DNA of 64,000 nt from Tachypleus tridentatus (lineage: Eukaryota; Arthropoda; Merostomata; Xiphosura; Limulidae), in NCBI RefSeq assembly GCF_004210375.1, contig NC_134834.1, positions 143,315,009-143,379,008 of the forward strand, given 5' to 3'. A program made the position numbers and the translations under genes. The number at the start of each line of letters is the position of its first letter. Within the stretch, counting starts at the first letter, position 1. Positions 1 through 10,499 of the stretch are shown here, in pieces. The notes under the pieces were generated by a model. It had not been told where the DNA came from. It saw nothing but the letters and a program-made list of their open reading frames with translations, and did no database searches.

Positions 1-469
1 ATTGATGTAAATTTTGTTAATTTGTTTGATCTGGATATCTGAGGCTCAGAATTGGTTTTGTTTTTCTTTTCTTGGCGACTCTAAAACTACGTCACTAAAC
101 TTCCATTTTCATTTAACAGATCTCCCTAGACTGGTCCATGGATTAAACCTATGAAGACGATATTCTTTAAATTAAAGCTGAACCTAGACCTCTTTTTTCA
201 CCTGCTTTTTTATGAATGTTTTTAAACGAAACATGTAAACAACGTTCATTGTTCACATAATTTAAAATCTCCTTATTTTAAGACTCTTGTAACATATGCA
301 AATGTCAGTGTGAATTTTACTGTGTATTATTTCATGTATCAATTTGTTTGTATTTTTAAATTTTGTAAATTAATATACACACTGTATTTAGTCCCAAGTT
401 TTAGTTTGACTTTTATTGTTATGTATGGTAAAATTACTTCACTTCTTCATCAGTATTGTCTGTTTTTTA

Positions 470-731
470 AATTTCGCGCAAAGCTACATGAGGGCTATTT
501 GCGCTAGCCGTCCTTAATTTAGCAGTGTAAGACTAGAGGGAAGGCAGCTAGTCATCACCACCCACCGCCAACTCTTGGGCTACTATTTTATCAACGAATA
601 GTGGGAATGACCGTCACTTTATAAAGCCCCCACGGCTGGGAGGGCGAGCATGTTTGGCGCGATTCGGGCGCGAACCCGCGACCCTCAGATTACGAAGCGC
701 ACGCCTTAACGCGCTAGGCCATGCCAGGCCC
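470..731 (-). mobile_element. S1 tRNA-derived SINE, near full length
   Basis: Reverse-orientation S1 copy. It has the tail side (TTTCGCGCAAAGCTAC) at the left, the conserved body with TAGTCATCACCACCCACCG, and the tRNA-like head ending in GGCCATGCCAGGCCC. No equivalent lies at this site in copy B, so it inserted after the duplication. The family description is under 39770-40055. Confidence 0.85.
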
Positions 732-3721
732 TACGCAACTACGGAGAAAATTGGATTGCGAGTTACGCTACTCAAGTGATTTAACCTGTCAGAAAATTGG
801 TTAAACTTTTCTTTTTCGCATATCCGTCAAAATTTATCTACCATAAAAGTTTCAAATACTATGTGTCATAATATAAAAATGCTTCTTCGTTTTTTTCAGA
901 ATTTTAGTTATGGTATTAGGATGTTCAATATTAATATATGACTAACAATAAACCATAATATTGGTTAATTAAAATAAATCTACAAAACAAACAATTCCTC
1001 AAACTTGCTAAACATAACAACTTAAGAAATTTCAGATTATAACAATAGACACCAGAGTACATCCATATTTTCTTATTTTGTATTTATCCATCTCTCTGCC
1101 ACGTATTCAGGAAACCTTTTTTAAAAGTTTTTATTTAGCATAGTTTCTTGTTTTAGTCGGAACCACGCCTTCATCTCATGAGACGTCTCACATTTCTTTC
1201 AATGTTTAGGGAGAAGCGATTTAAGAATAGCTTCGAATTATTTATTTTCTTGTTAAACTGCACCTAGATGGCCTTGCAGTCCGGAGTTTCAAATGGCATA
1301 CTTTCAGTCCCTTCCTAATCACAATGGAAAACTTGTTAGTTTGGCAAGTACAATACCACTTCGTTGTTGGACAAGAGCATTTTAACAAAAAGGAACCGTT
1401 CTTGTGTTTTAGCTGAACTAACAGAAAAATGCATTATAATATATGTTCGTACTGGTGGTTATTAGTCTATTTCACATATGACGTTTGGTTTTAATCTTAT
1501 TTAAACTGTAGTTAAAATTGTATCTCAAAACGGCTAGTATGGGTATTCATGCTTTTACTAATAAAGCAGAGAGCAACGTTTCGACCTTCCTAGGTCACCT
1601 TCAGGTTTACAAAGAGTTCAAATTACTAACTGTATGACTAATGACATATTATAATACTATTTTTGCACGATGCAATTATTTAACACAGCAGTTTAGCTTA
1701 TAATTATTTTATAATTACGATATTTTTATATTGCATAACATTGAAAGATTCCAATAAAAATATAAAAAGGAGAGTCAGTTATTACATCTTTTGTATTGAG
1801 ACCGAAAATAAATTTGAAATTAAAATGAAGAATTTAAATTTTACCCATTCTAAACATAATTTAGGAAATAAAAACTTTGGAAAAGAATTAAATTCACAAA
1901 GTAGGTTTCCAATTACAATTTTTTTTTATTATCTTTACATACAATCTCGACATTTTTTTGTTTCGTTAGAGTGAAACACAGTTGCTTCTACATGGGTACT
2001 CGAGAGCTTGTGGTAATAGCCTGATGTATTTGTCCGCTCCCAAAAAATTTCTACTAAAAACTACAGCTCACAGACTACTTTGTCTTCAAGCGATAGGCAA
2101 TTGTGGACAAGAAAAACCCACTAAACGAAATATCATCCTATCCATGGATGGTTGATCCTATTCTTTTTATGCCGATGAGAGTAAGAACTGAGGATATTTA
2201 AAATATACATACTTTCTGTGCTTCATCTTAATAATTTTAAGTTTACTCATTCATAAATGAGTATTATGAAAACATTCTCTAACCGTAATCATTCCACTTT
2301 AAAGTTGCTAAATTTAACATAACCCTAATCTTTAGAGCATTCTAGTGTAAGTTAAACCTAGCCTTTGAAGATACCTAATTATCTAAATTCTAACCTTACC
2401 AATGATATTTCGAAACATTTTGTTTTCCAACTGATTTTGCGTCAAGTTACTTATGAATAACTCTGTTGTTACAAGGTCCTAATAACATAGGGCTCACATA
2501 AAACAAACGTTTAGAAAAATACCTTCAATTTGCAATTATGAATTCCCTTAACTACCGAGGCTCCCTGTGTATTTTATATAGGAAATTAATGTTTCAATGA
2601 AAAGCCTGAGACTACCAACAATTTAGTTAGTCCTATACCTGAGTGTTATGACAAGTAAAAGCGTAAAACTACTCAAATTCCTTGACTGAGGTTAAGAGTA
2701 AATCAAGAGGTTATTTTTCAAGGATACTTGAAATAGTTACAATTTCTCTAATATACGAAATTACATATTCTGTAATTTTTTCAACATCTTAGTATTTTGC
2801 ATCTCTATCGATTCAATCGTCATGTTAAAGTTGTTAAACAGCTTGAAATCTTTTAAAGGCTTGTAGAGTAGTGTTGTACGGATGTAACCCGTAGATCGGA
2901 TTAAACCTTTGTTAATTCCCTTTGACCTCTAATATGTTTTATTTTTTCTATTTCAATAATTCCGTAAAGGAAAAGTGGTCGTTCGCTAGTTTTTTAAATA
3001 ATAATAAGCTTATAAGTGGTTCACCTTGATCTACTTTCAAGGTCGCAAAGAATAAATTTCAAATACATTAGCAAGAGTGAGTTGATTGATATCTGATGCA
3101 TGTAATATTTTGTGTTATCTTAACAACGCAGATAAAACTATAGTTTCTATACAGAGAAAATTGTTATTTAAATAGCAAGTTCACGAAGAAGAAACTAGTG
3201 TCACAACTACTTGTAAATTTAGAGAAGTTATAATTTTCTGAAACCGACATCTATATTTGGGTTAAATGCAAAAAGAAAAAAAGATAATTGAATAATTTTA
3301 ATATGATAATACTCTGTTTTGAATGTTTTCAAAAATTTCAAAAGGCAGCAACAAATGATTTGGCGTAGCTCTTTATCTATGTAGTTCCAAATGTGTTGAT
3401 TTACCCAAGTTTGTGATTATAGAAGCGAAATAAATTAGAATACATTTTTTTTATTACTTTATTCTCCCCATTTTAAAACACATGACGTTTCTTTTCGCAT
3501 TTTGACTTCATACACAAGTCAGTTAAGGAAGGGTTTGTTTTTATTCTGACAATAAGGTAATTTGCCTTTTAAACTATTCATCTGTGTCAGGCCTCACTGC
3601 ATGTATTATCACGCAATGCTCATCAAATTAAAGCTATCCCAACACACACTTTTTCGGTTGAACTGCCATCAATGTATGTCTATACAAATATGTATTTCAC
3701 TTGTTTACTTATTTGCTTTTT
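732..3721. other. Non-coding stretch of copy A
   Basis: I see no convincing exon here. From 760 to about 1810 it aligns by eye with 26640-27860 of copy B. Inside is a Penelope-like end at 1522-1615 that is absent from copy B. From about 1980 to 3720 I recognise nothing; every frame is rich in stops. Confidence 0.5.
1522..1615 (-). mobile_element. Penelope-like element terminal fragment
   Basis: Read on the minus strand it runs CCTGAAGGTGACC, TAGGAA, GGTCGAAACGTT, then about 60 bases on, ACCCATACTAGCCG. This is the same layout as the ends at 15436, 28190 and 38240. The hammerhead-like helix GACC/GGTC is intact, but the first core box reads CTGAAGG instead of CTGANGA. The fragment interrupts sequence that is continuous in copy B (around 27660-27700). 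Confidence 0.7.
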
Positions 3722-3838
3722 GTCCTCCGGTGAGTTAGCAATAACTTGACGGTCTTAAACGATAAAATCAGGAAATTGATTCTCCGAGGTGGACACAACC
3801 TATAATCCAACGTGGTGTTTTCTAAAACAAACAGACAA
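3722..3838 (+). mobile_element. S3 SINE, old degraded copy
   Basis: A tRNA-like head is followed by GATTCTCCGAGGTGGACACA and a (AAACA)n-like tail. The orthologous copy sits at 28327-28443, so this insertion predates the A/B duplication, unlike most SINEs here. Confidence 0.6.
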
Positions 3839-4503
3839 ACAATTGTCTGCCTTTAAATTACACTATGGGAAATTTGCATTATACTTGCCATTGTTATCAA
3901 CCCATGAATTTTCACATTATATTCCCTTGAGCTTACTAGGGATGATTCTGTCACGGTAAAATTTCGCCCTGAGTACAACAATAAATCAGGTTTACCCTTA
4001 CTGGATACTTGTTGCGAGAGTTAATTGAAATTACCGTATTTCCCAGCGTCGGAGACGCACCCTCATTTTCATTAGCTAAATTTTGGAAAAAAAATAAATA
4101 AAATAAATATAAGAATAAGGTCGCAGCGCGTCCACCAATCTTACCAAGATGTTTCGTGGTTTGTTTAGTGACTTACGGTACATAAATCTTCTTGCCAACT
4201 TCTCATTTTTTGTGGGCTGTATACTTATCATATCTACCTTTAAAAGTGTGTACCTTATTTAATACTAAGTAACTTATGCATTTCATTCTGGGTCGTATGT
4301 GGGGCTTGGATTACTGTCTTGTATCGAAACGATTCCCCTAGGCTTAGGTGAACTGCCTATGAGCAACGTAACCTTCGGCTTAGAAGACGCAGAGTAAATT
4401 CCTGAGACTTACTCTGGGATAAAAATAGCGCCTTAGACACCGGAAAATACGGTAATCCTTTACTTATCAAAAGTAGACCTGTCGTAAAAGATTATACCGT
4501 TTT

Positions 4504-4659
4504 CAGTGTTGTCGAGAAAACCCACTTGTAGAGATATATATATGCAAAATATATATCACAGGTTTTGTGAACCTGACGATGACCGAAGAAGGTCGAAACG
4601 TTGTTCGCTCTTCTATGTAAAATATTTTCTCAACCCAAACGAGCCGTTTTTGCATATAT
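4504..4659 (+). mobile_element. Small Penelope-derived insertion with hammerhead core
   Basis: The 13-bp direct repeat ATTATACCGTTTT occurs at 4491-4503 and 4660-4672 and brackets this 156-bp segment, as a target-site duplication would. The segment carries ATATATATGCAAAA (4536-4549) and its inverted copy TTTTGCATATATAT (4648-4661), with a hammerhead-like core between them. The right part (AACCCAAACGAGCCG and onward) recurs inverted at 37331-37361, so this is a family. It has no coding capacity. It could be a solo terminal repeat of a PLE or a small non-autonomous ribozyme-bearing retroelement. Confidence 0.65.
4573..4598 (+). ncRNA. Hammerhead ribozyme-like core
   Basis: The sequence shows CTGACGA (4573-4579, fitting CUGANGA), then U, GACC (4581-4584), a six-base loop GAAGAA, GGTC (4591-4594) and GAAA (4595-4598). 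Both conserved boxes and a perfect four-base-pair helix II are present. Hammerhead motifs in Penelope-like terminal repeats are established knowledge. A minimal helix III (AC with GU around loop GUU, 4598-4604) can be drawn, placing a GUU cleavage triplet at 4603-4605, but helix I with this register is poor. Cleavage activity is therefore unproven. Confidence 0.5.
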
Positions 4660-5368
4660 ATTATACCGTTTTATTCATCACTTTTAAAATTATAATGTTC
4701 CGAAACTAGAAATATCTTCATATAGTGATATATTTATATTTCAAATTTAACAGAATTTATCCTTCTGGACTCCGGTGTATATAAATATGTGTCGTGATCT
4801 ACAAACATTAGTAAAGCTAATATTTTAATATTTTGTCTTTCAGGCATTGAAACTGATATTTTCGATTTGATTGGTACATATAAGACACATGTACTAAACG
4901 GCTGGAACAGGGGAACACACAGCTAACTCTAATTTTAAACTACTAACCAGGTGGAAGATAACCAGTTAGTAGCTCCTCCACTACAAGGTTTTATCTGGAA
5001 TTTAACCTAACAACATATCCACAACTAAATGTGAGGACGTGTTCAGTGGTGTCAGGTCTCTTATCACAAATACTTGGTCCACCGGGCCACGCCCTTTCTT
5101 TCAAGGACCCATCGTATTGTTGTTTATGTTAAGTCATTTTTCCTACTTCCATTTAGCGATTTATGTTGTCAGTCGCTACTTCCACTTCTCGTTAATGTAT
5201 CTTTCCTTCAGTGTAAAGATACCTTACAATTATTTTGTACATATTATTTAGAACTCATCATGCGCGCTATTAAAAACAATAAGATTACTTATCTTACGAT
5301 TTACTTAAGTGAGGGTTACGTTTTAAACTTCAACAATAGATATAGCTTTTCTACAAGTTTTATAACCC

Positions 5369-5608
5369 CTAACTACTCTGGTAATACGTAACACAAAGTA
5401 TAAAAGTTAAAAAAGTTTCGAAAAGCAAACTCCACTGTTCTACGTTACTTATCAGGACAATCTGTTTTCTAATAATGAGACACTTCTGAGTCTCGTGAAC
5501 TGATTGATTTTCTGTTATTTCAAGTATTCCCCAGCTAGATGTCACAAACCTAGAAACTTTCTCATATCTTGTCCAGTTCGTCAAACAATCTAAGACTATG
5601 TCAAGCAC
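5369..5608 (-). other. Open frame conserved in both duplicon copies
   Basis: A 79-codon minus-strand frame whose core, from DCLTNWTRYEKVSRF to NVEQWSLLFE, is kept at 28717-28998 in copy B. I count only three base differences over about 190 bases, two of them amino-acid changes (Gly/Arg, Asn/Lys). Both ends of the frame differ between copies. I recognise no domain. The high identity could mean coding, a conserved RNA exon, or simply local gene conversion. Confidence 0.25.
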
Positions 5609-6126
5609 TTCATTGTTTTACTTTAGTTGTGTCTACCTTAGTTTATCTTTTAAAAACAAACCTGTGTTACGGTCATCTGAAACTCTTACTTTTGGAAAAG
5701 CGCAGCTCCTGATTTAATGCATAAAACGATAATAAAGAAACTGTACAATGTATTATCTCATACTAATACCCCTAGCGAAAATATCTTTATTGTATGTGGT
5801 TGTTCTGTAAATTATTAATTTTATTATATTACTGGGTGGTAATGAGTAGTTGCCTTTCCTCTAATTTTACACTGCTCAACGATTGGTTTATTACTCCTGT
5901 AATAAACTAAATATATTAATTGGGACATTCGAGATGACTTATAGAATTCTTAGTAATAGTTAAACATGCGAAATGTTAATACATAGGTGTTTTGTAGAAT
6001 ATTCTTTCCTAAATCAACCAAGTATTTACACATCAAAACTTGTTGTCAGTCTTATATCACAGCTACAACAGAGAAACACTAAAGGTGATACTGTTTTGTT
6101 ATGAGTGTGTTTTTGTGCATTTTGTT

Positions 6127-6230
6127 ATGGCAAAGTCACATTGGGCTATCTGCTGAGTCCACCTAGGGGAATCGAACCTCTTATTTTAGCGTTGTAAATC
6201 CGAAGACTTACCGCTGTACCAGCGTGGGAC
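6127..6230 (-). mobile_element. S3 tRNA-derived SINE
   Basis: On the minus strand the head is GTCCCACGCTGGTACAGCGG, with a B-box-like GGTTCGATTCC and a tail reading into TGACTTTGCCATAAC. The orthologous copy is 29511-29614 in copy B, so it was present before the duplication. Confidence 0.8.
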
Positions 6231-6381
6231 TTTGTTATGTGACGTTTATCATAGATAAACTCAAGATTTGACATGATATGAAAACACAATAAATGTTTAA
6301 GGTTTTTATGATACATTGCACTGGGCAAACGATTCGTTTATATATTACATCAACGGATAATCATAAAAAAACAGTTATATA

Positions 6382-6584
6382 CAATGCTGGCCAAAATCTT
6401 AAAGCCAATGAACTTGAAGAAAAAAATATGTATTTTGCGTTGTTAGACTCAACCACATATTTAAGTAGAGCTTCGAAAGATGAAAATAAAAATAAAAAAA
6501 CTTTTTAGCATTTAATAGGGAAAATGTGAACACTATGAAATTAGCCTAAATACTAACTAGCTGGTCAAAAGTTTAAGACCATAC
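6382..6584 (+). repeat. Left terminal inverted repeat of Tc1 element
   Basis: About 203 bases, complementary to 7695-7899 with scattered mismatches. Inside is an inner motif CTAGCTGGTCAAAAGTTTAA matched by TTAAACTTTGACCAGCTAG on the other side. Such a second internal copy of the end sequence (compare CTGGCCAAAATCTTAA) is reminiscent of the IR/DR double binding-site arrangement of Tc1/mariner transposons. Confidence 0.85.
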
Positions 6585-6629
6585 TAAAAAGAAGTCCTAA
6601 ACAGGATAGGAAATGCCCAACAAGAGGTC

Positions 6630-7608
6630 TCAGTAATGAGTTGCATGGCCGTCATTGCGAATAACTGCAAACATTCGTTTTGGCATGGTCGATATAAGCG
6701 TTTGCAGAAGGCTGGCTGGAATGTTATTCCAAGTGGTGATCATTCACTATTTGGAATTGACGTCAATTTCTATAGACTTCCCTTGCCATCCACCCCCAAA
6801 CATTTTCAATGGGGTTCAGTTCGGGCGAACACGCTGGATGGTCCAAAAAAATCACGTTATTCGCCATGAAAAAGTCCTTTGTTCTGCGGGCATTGTGGAT
6901 TGCAGCATTGTCCTGCTGAAAGATCAAGTCATTTCCACACAAGCGAGGGCCTTCGGTCAAAAAGGATGCTCTCTCCAACATGCCAATGTAGCCAACTGCT
7001 CTTTGACGACCCTTTATAACCTGAAGCTCCATTGTTCCATGGAAGGAAAAATCACCCTAGATCATGATGGAACCTCCTCCACTGTGTCGTGTAGAAAATG
7101 TCTCCGGTGGGATATTCTTATCATGCCAGTAACGTTGGAAGCCATCTGGACCATCCAGGTTAAATTTTTTCTCATCAGAAAACCTTCTTTCACTTTTCTA
7201 CGTCCCATGTTTGGTGATTCTCAGCAAAATTTAACCGAGCTGTTTAGTGGTGTGGAAGGAAGCGTGGCCTTTGAAGACGCTTAAGGTTTTTAAAGCCTTT
7301 CTCTCGTAGATGCCGTCTTATTGTTCTTGAGCTGCATCCTGCGTCCGTAAGGACCATAATCTGGTTTGATGATCGGCTGGTGTCTTGCCGGACAACCCAT
7401 CAAATCCTTCTGCTCAACGCCGGCGAGACTTTTTGGGCCGATCACTTGAATTTCTCATTCCGTATCCCTCAGGGTATTTTAAGAAATTTGCAACAGCAGT
7501 TTTACTACGCCCAATCTCAAAAACGATGGCAGTTTGAGAGAAACCTTGTTTTTGCAGCTTGACAATTCTGCCACGTTCAAACTCTGTCAACTTTTCAGCC
7601 TTTGCCAT
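6630..7608 (-). pseudogene. Tc1-family transposase pseudogene
   Basis: A DDE transposase that would cut and paste the surrounding element. Reading leftward from ATG at 7608, the N-terminal helix-turn-helix includes KLTEFERGRIVKLQKQGFS and EIGRSKTAVANFL. Near 7170 is [15 protein letters not shown] with the first catalytic Asp. At about 6900 comes QQDNAAIHNARR with the second Asp, and NPIENVWGWMAREVY follows with the Glu after 34 intervening residues (DD34E, typical of Tc1). The C-terminal MPKRMFAVI...HATHY reads to a stop at 6630-6632. The frame is broken by a stop after EVYRN (near 6763) and by at least two shifts. Full length would be about 326 codons, normal for the family, so this copy cannot make active protein. 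Confidence 0.9.
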
Positions 7609-7694
7609 GTTTTTACCCAATGTAACACAGCTGATGTCAGTGGGAGATGTTGACAACGCTAATGCATGAATACAAATGACTAAATTTCGTTACA

Positions 7695-7899
7695 GTATGG
7701 TCTTAAACTTTGACCAGCTAGTATTTAGGCTAATTTCATAGTTTTCACATTTTCCCTATTAAATGCTAAAAAGGTTTTTTATTTTCCCTTTTCTTATTTT
7801 CATCTTTCGAAGCTCTACTCAAATAAGTGGTTGAGTCTAACAACGCAAAATGCATATTTTTCTTTATGTTCATTGGCTTTAAGATTTTGGCCAGCGGTG
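7695..7899 (-). repeat. Right terminal inverted repeat of Tc1 element
   Basis: Partner of 6382-6584. It ends at TA 7900-7901, immediately next to the S1 SINE inserted at 7902. Confidence 0.85.
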
Positions 7900-7901
7900 T
7901 A

Positions 7902-8152
7902 TTTTTTTGTTTGTTTGTTTGGAAATTTCGCACAAAGCTACTCGAGGGCTATCTGTGCTAGCCGTCCCTAATTTAGCAGTGTAAGACTAGAGGGAAGGCA
8001 GCTAGTCATCACCACCCACCGCCAACTCTTGGGCTACTCTTTACCAACGAATAGTGGGATTGACCGTCACATTATACACCCCCACGGCTGGGAGGGCGAG
8101 CATGTTTAGCGCGACGCGGGCGCGAACCCGCGATCCTCGGATTACGAGTCGC
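7902..8152 (-). mobile_element. S1 SINE nested in the Tc1 end
   Basis: The T-rich tail side begins just after the Tc1 terminus, and the head is truncated after GATTACGAGTCGC. The 12-bp sequence GCCAGCGGTGTA occurs at 7890-7901 and again at 8153-8164. The first copy is the Tc1 end itself, so the SINE duplicated the tip of the transposon when it inserted. Confidence 0.9.
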
Positions 8153-8432
8153 GCCAGCGGTGTAAATGTGTGTTTTTAAAAACCTACATTTTCTATATAC
8201 GCCTATTCGTCTCTCTTTTTGTTTCCATAACAGAAGAAATGAATAAAGGACTTGTGACTTATGTAAGGATAAGCTTTTTGGATTTACATTATAGACATTT
8301 ATGAACTTTAACGATGAAATATATCTATCAGCTTCATAAACCGGTACAAGTTATAAGGCAAATTTGTTCATTTTAACAATGCTCTTTATTTACAGTTTTG
8401 TAGATGTTGTTAAACAATCACTTCGTAATTAC

Positions 8433-8560
8433 GGGGCCCCTCAGTGGCACAGCGGTACGTCTGCAGACTCACTTCGCTGAAAACTGGGATTCCGATACCC
8501 CTGAGGGGCAGAGCTCAGATAGCCCATTGTGTGGCTTTGTTCTTAATTCCAAATAATCAA
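8433..8560 (+). mobile_element. S2 tRNA-derived SINE
   Basis: Head GGGGCCCCTCAGTGGCACAG, tRNA-like GGCACAGCGGTACGTCTGC, then CAGAGCTCAGATAGCCCATT and a (AATC)n tail. Copy B is uninterrupted at the matching site (about 30260), so it inserted after the duplication. Confidence 0.8.
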
Positions 8561-9195
8561 TCAATCAATTGTAATTGGAGACGCTTAGCACAAACAGTCC
8601 TTGAGCATCTCTGCATGAACTTCAACAACAAAATACACACATACGATTCCTTTAAAATATTTAAACACGAGCACTCCTTGTTCATTTACAGCACTTGATC
8701 TTCCCAAAGTATAATCACTGAACTGTTTGAGTAGCGACCAATTCGGATTACTAGGAAAGCGACTGAAATATATATGATACATATATGTACTACTATCTTT
8801 CTAAACAACTAGCAAGTCACATACTTATAATGAGTGAATATTTGTTGATGGACATTTCAAAGGTTGAATAAAAAAAGTTATTTAAATTTAGAAAATGCAG
8901 ATCGTGGTAAACAAATTAAAATGGTTACATTCTATATCATTAACATGAAGATAACATAAGTGGATGACAACAACTTGTCATTTCACCTTTATCATTTTGA
9001 TTTTGAAAAAAAGCTACAAACAAAACTTACTACTTCTGGAAAAAAGAGAAAAATAAAAAAGAGCATATTTGTGATGATGTAAGGACATACATACTATTGT
9101 AATCAATGATTAGCTAAGATTCTCAAAATCATGATAGAAACAGTGATTTACCATTACAAATTTGTTTTTTTCAGATCAGTAAACTTTTGTATATT
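8561..9195. other. Copy A stretch, intron-like
   Basis: This aligns with about 30265-30630 of copy B. Copy A has extra sequence at about 8800-8930. There is no recognisable exon apart from the end of the exon-like segment near 9140-9190, described in the next entry. Confidence 0.4.
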
Positions 9196-9513
9196 CTAAA
9201 ACAAAAAGAGAATAGTGTTTTCTTGAAAATTAGTATGGGCAGAACCGACAGCTATTCTTAGTCCTTTTTTCTGGATAACAAAATATTTAGCTTTAATGAA
9301 ATCAAGATAATTAATTCTTGGTACAAAAGTAAAAATCCGTTTTTGATAACTATTATACTCTTGTCCATAGTCATTTCTCAGGAGTAAACCAATGATGTCC
9401 TTCTTAATTTTGTCACTGAGGGCTACTAAGAAAGATGAACTTGCAAAGGAACCAGATGCATTAATCCTTAGGGCAAGAGATACTTTTTGCAAGACTCCAC
9501 CCTCGGACTGCAC
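9196..9513 (-). pseudogene. Exon-like segment, copy 1 (best preserved), unknown family
   Basis: On the minus strand a good splice acceptor (TTTCTTCTAG) is followed by an open frame of about 105 codons that includes GGVLQKVSLALRINASGSF, ALSDKIKKDIIGLLLRNDYG and YLDFIKAKYFVIQKKGLRI. In copy B the frame's TAG is TGG, and the reading continues through NIQGFTALKNYSKVL to a GTAAGC donor. This copy is therefore probably prematurely stopped. Paralogous pieces lie near 19600-19908, 25590-25790 and 30574-30903. Copy 3 differs from this one by an in-frame three-base loss and conservative changes, which suggests past coding selection. The residue pattern looks strand-rich. I do not recognise the protein. 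Confidence 0.45.
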
Positions 9514-10499
9514 CTAGAAGAAATTTCACAAATAAACCTACTGTTACACCAGGTTCTAGAAGCCATATAAAGAGCATTATGCCTAATGTTTTATTGCCTT
9601 AGGTTCGACTCTTAGTGTGTATAATGTTTAAACTAAGTTACAAAACTCATCTCATAATCCCAGGTATCCTCTTGCTGTTTGCCTTTACAAGTCTTTACAT
9701 TTGTTTCACAAATGCTAGTATATTAACCAGTGATTATATGAAATATCAACAACTACCAACCTCAGGTCATGTAGAACAAGGCTAAGAAAGTCACTACCTC
9801 AAACTTACAAAATAAGATTATATCTTAATGAATAGCACTAGTAAACACACTATATCAAAACTTACAAAGTGTCAATAAATGTTCTGAGATGGCTTGGCTG
9901 GCTAATGAAATGATTATAAATTTACATTTAAAATAAAATTTTTCATTACCTAGTCAAGCTGTTTCAAAACTTATCTTTTAAAGGTAGTTTTCCCGTTGTC
10001 AAGTTTTACAATATGTCTCTTGAACAATTCTGTAAAAATCACTACCTCAATACTTGCTAATATTTTCTGTTTAATTTTGTAAATAAGTAAAATATTGCTG
10101 TAAATCCACAACAAAGAAACCTAGTTTGTTTTTTCAATTAACGAAAATGTAATTTCCTTTTACTTAAACTTAAAGTATCGCATTTGTATTATATGCCTGG
10201 TAACATAAATACATTTGTAACCAAACCATGTACAGGTGTTACAAACTTAAAAGAAATATGTGATTTCTTGCAAAATAATCCCTTTACACATTTCAGTATA
10301 ACGTTGTATGGGTGTAAACTGGTGTAGGTAAAGTGAACCAGTGTCTAGTGGTTAGTCTTTAACTTCATAAATTATACATTTGTTTTAGTAAATTATATTC
10401 TCTATTAACACAAATAGCTGCAAAGTTGAATTCAACAACTGAATACAATATTACAAGCTTCATGTATAATATTAGTATGAACAGAACCTAAACTAAACT
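9514..10499. other. Non-coding stretch
   Basis: AT-rich with no open frame of note. About 9550-9575 (TTCTAGAAGCCATAT) also occurs at 25908-25922 next to another exon-like copy, consistent with shared intron sequence. Otherwise I see nothing. Confidence 0.4.

Larger units (their letters stand above)
6382..7899 (-). mobile_element. Tc1-like DNA transposon with long terminal inverted repeats
   Basis: The element is bounded by TA at 6380-6381 and 7900-7901. Its long terminal inverted repeats (6382-6584 and 7695-7899, about 200 bp each) start CAATGCTGGCCAAAATC on the left and CACCGCTGGCCAAAATC on the right. A decayed transposase lies between them. It is absent from the matching site in copy B (about 29740-29990), so it transposed after the duplication. 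The right end was later split by an S1 SINE. Confidence 0.9.
1..9540. repeat. Segmental duplication, copy A
   Basis: This block is collinear with about 25905-30903. Matching landmarks, judged by eye: the TTTAACAGATCTC stretch at 112 with TTTTACAGATTTC at 26034; 1261 with 27427 (both AAACTGCACCTAGATGGCC); 3780 with 28383; 5393-5590 with 28785-28985 (only about three differences); 6238-6300 with 29620-29715; 8165-8400 with 29990-30237; 9140-9330 with 30574-30903. Copy A alone carries the small PLE insertion at 4504, the Tc1 element, the S1 SINE at 7902 and the S2 SINE at 8433. The left boundary lies outside the window. The left third looks more diverged than the 5260-6300 part. Confidence 0.8.

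Noticed and set aside
6655-7284. 209-residue plus-strand open frame
   Set aside because: It is the antisense shadow of the Tc1 transposase at 6630-7608 and has no domain of its own.
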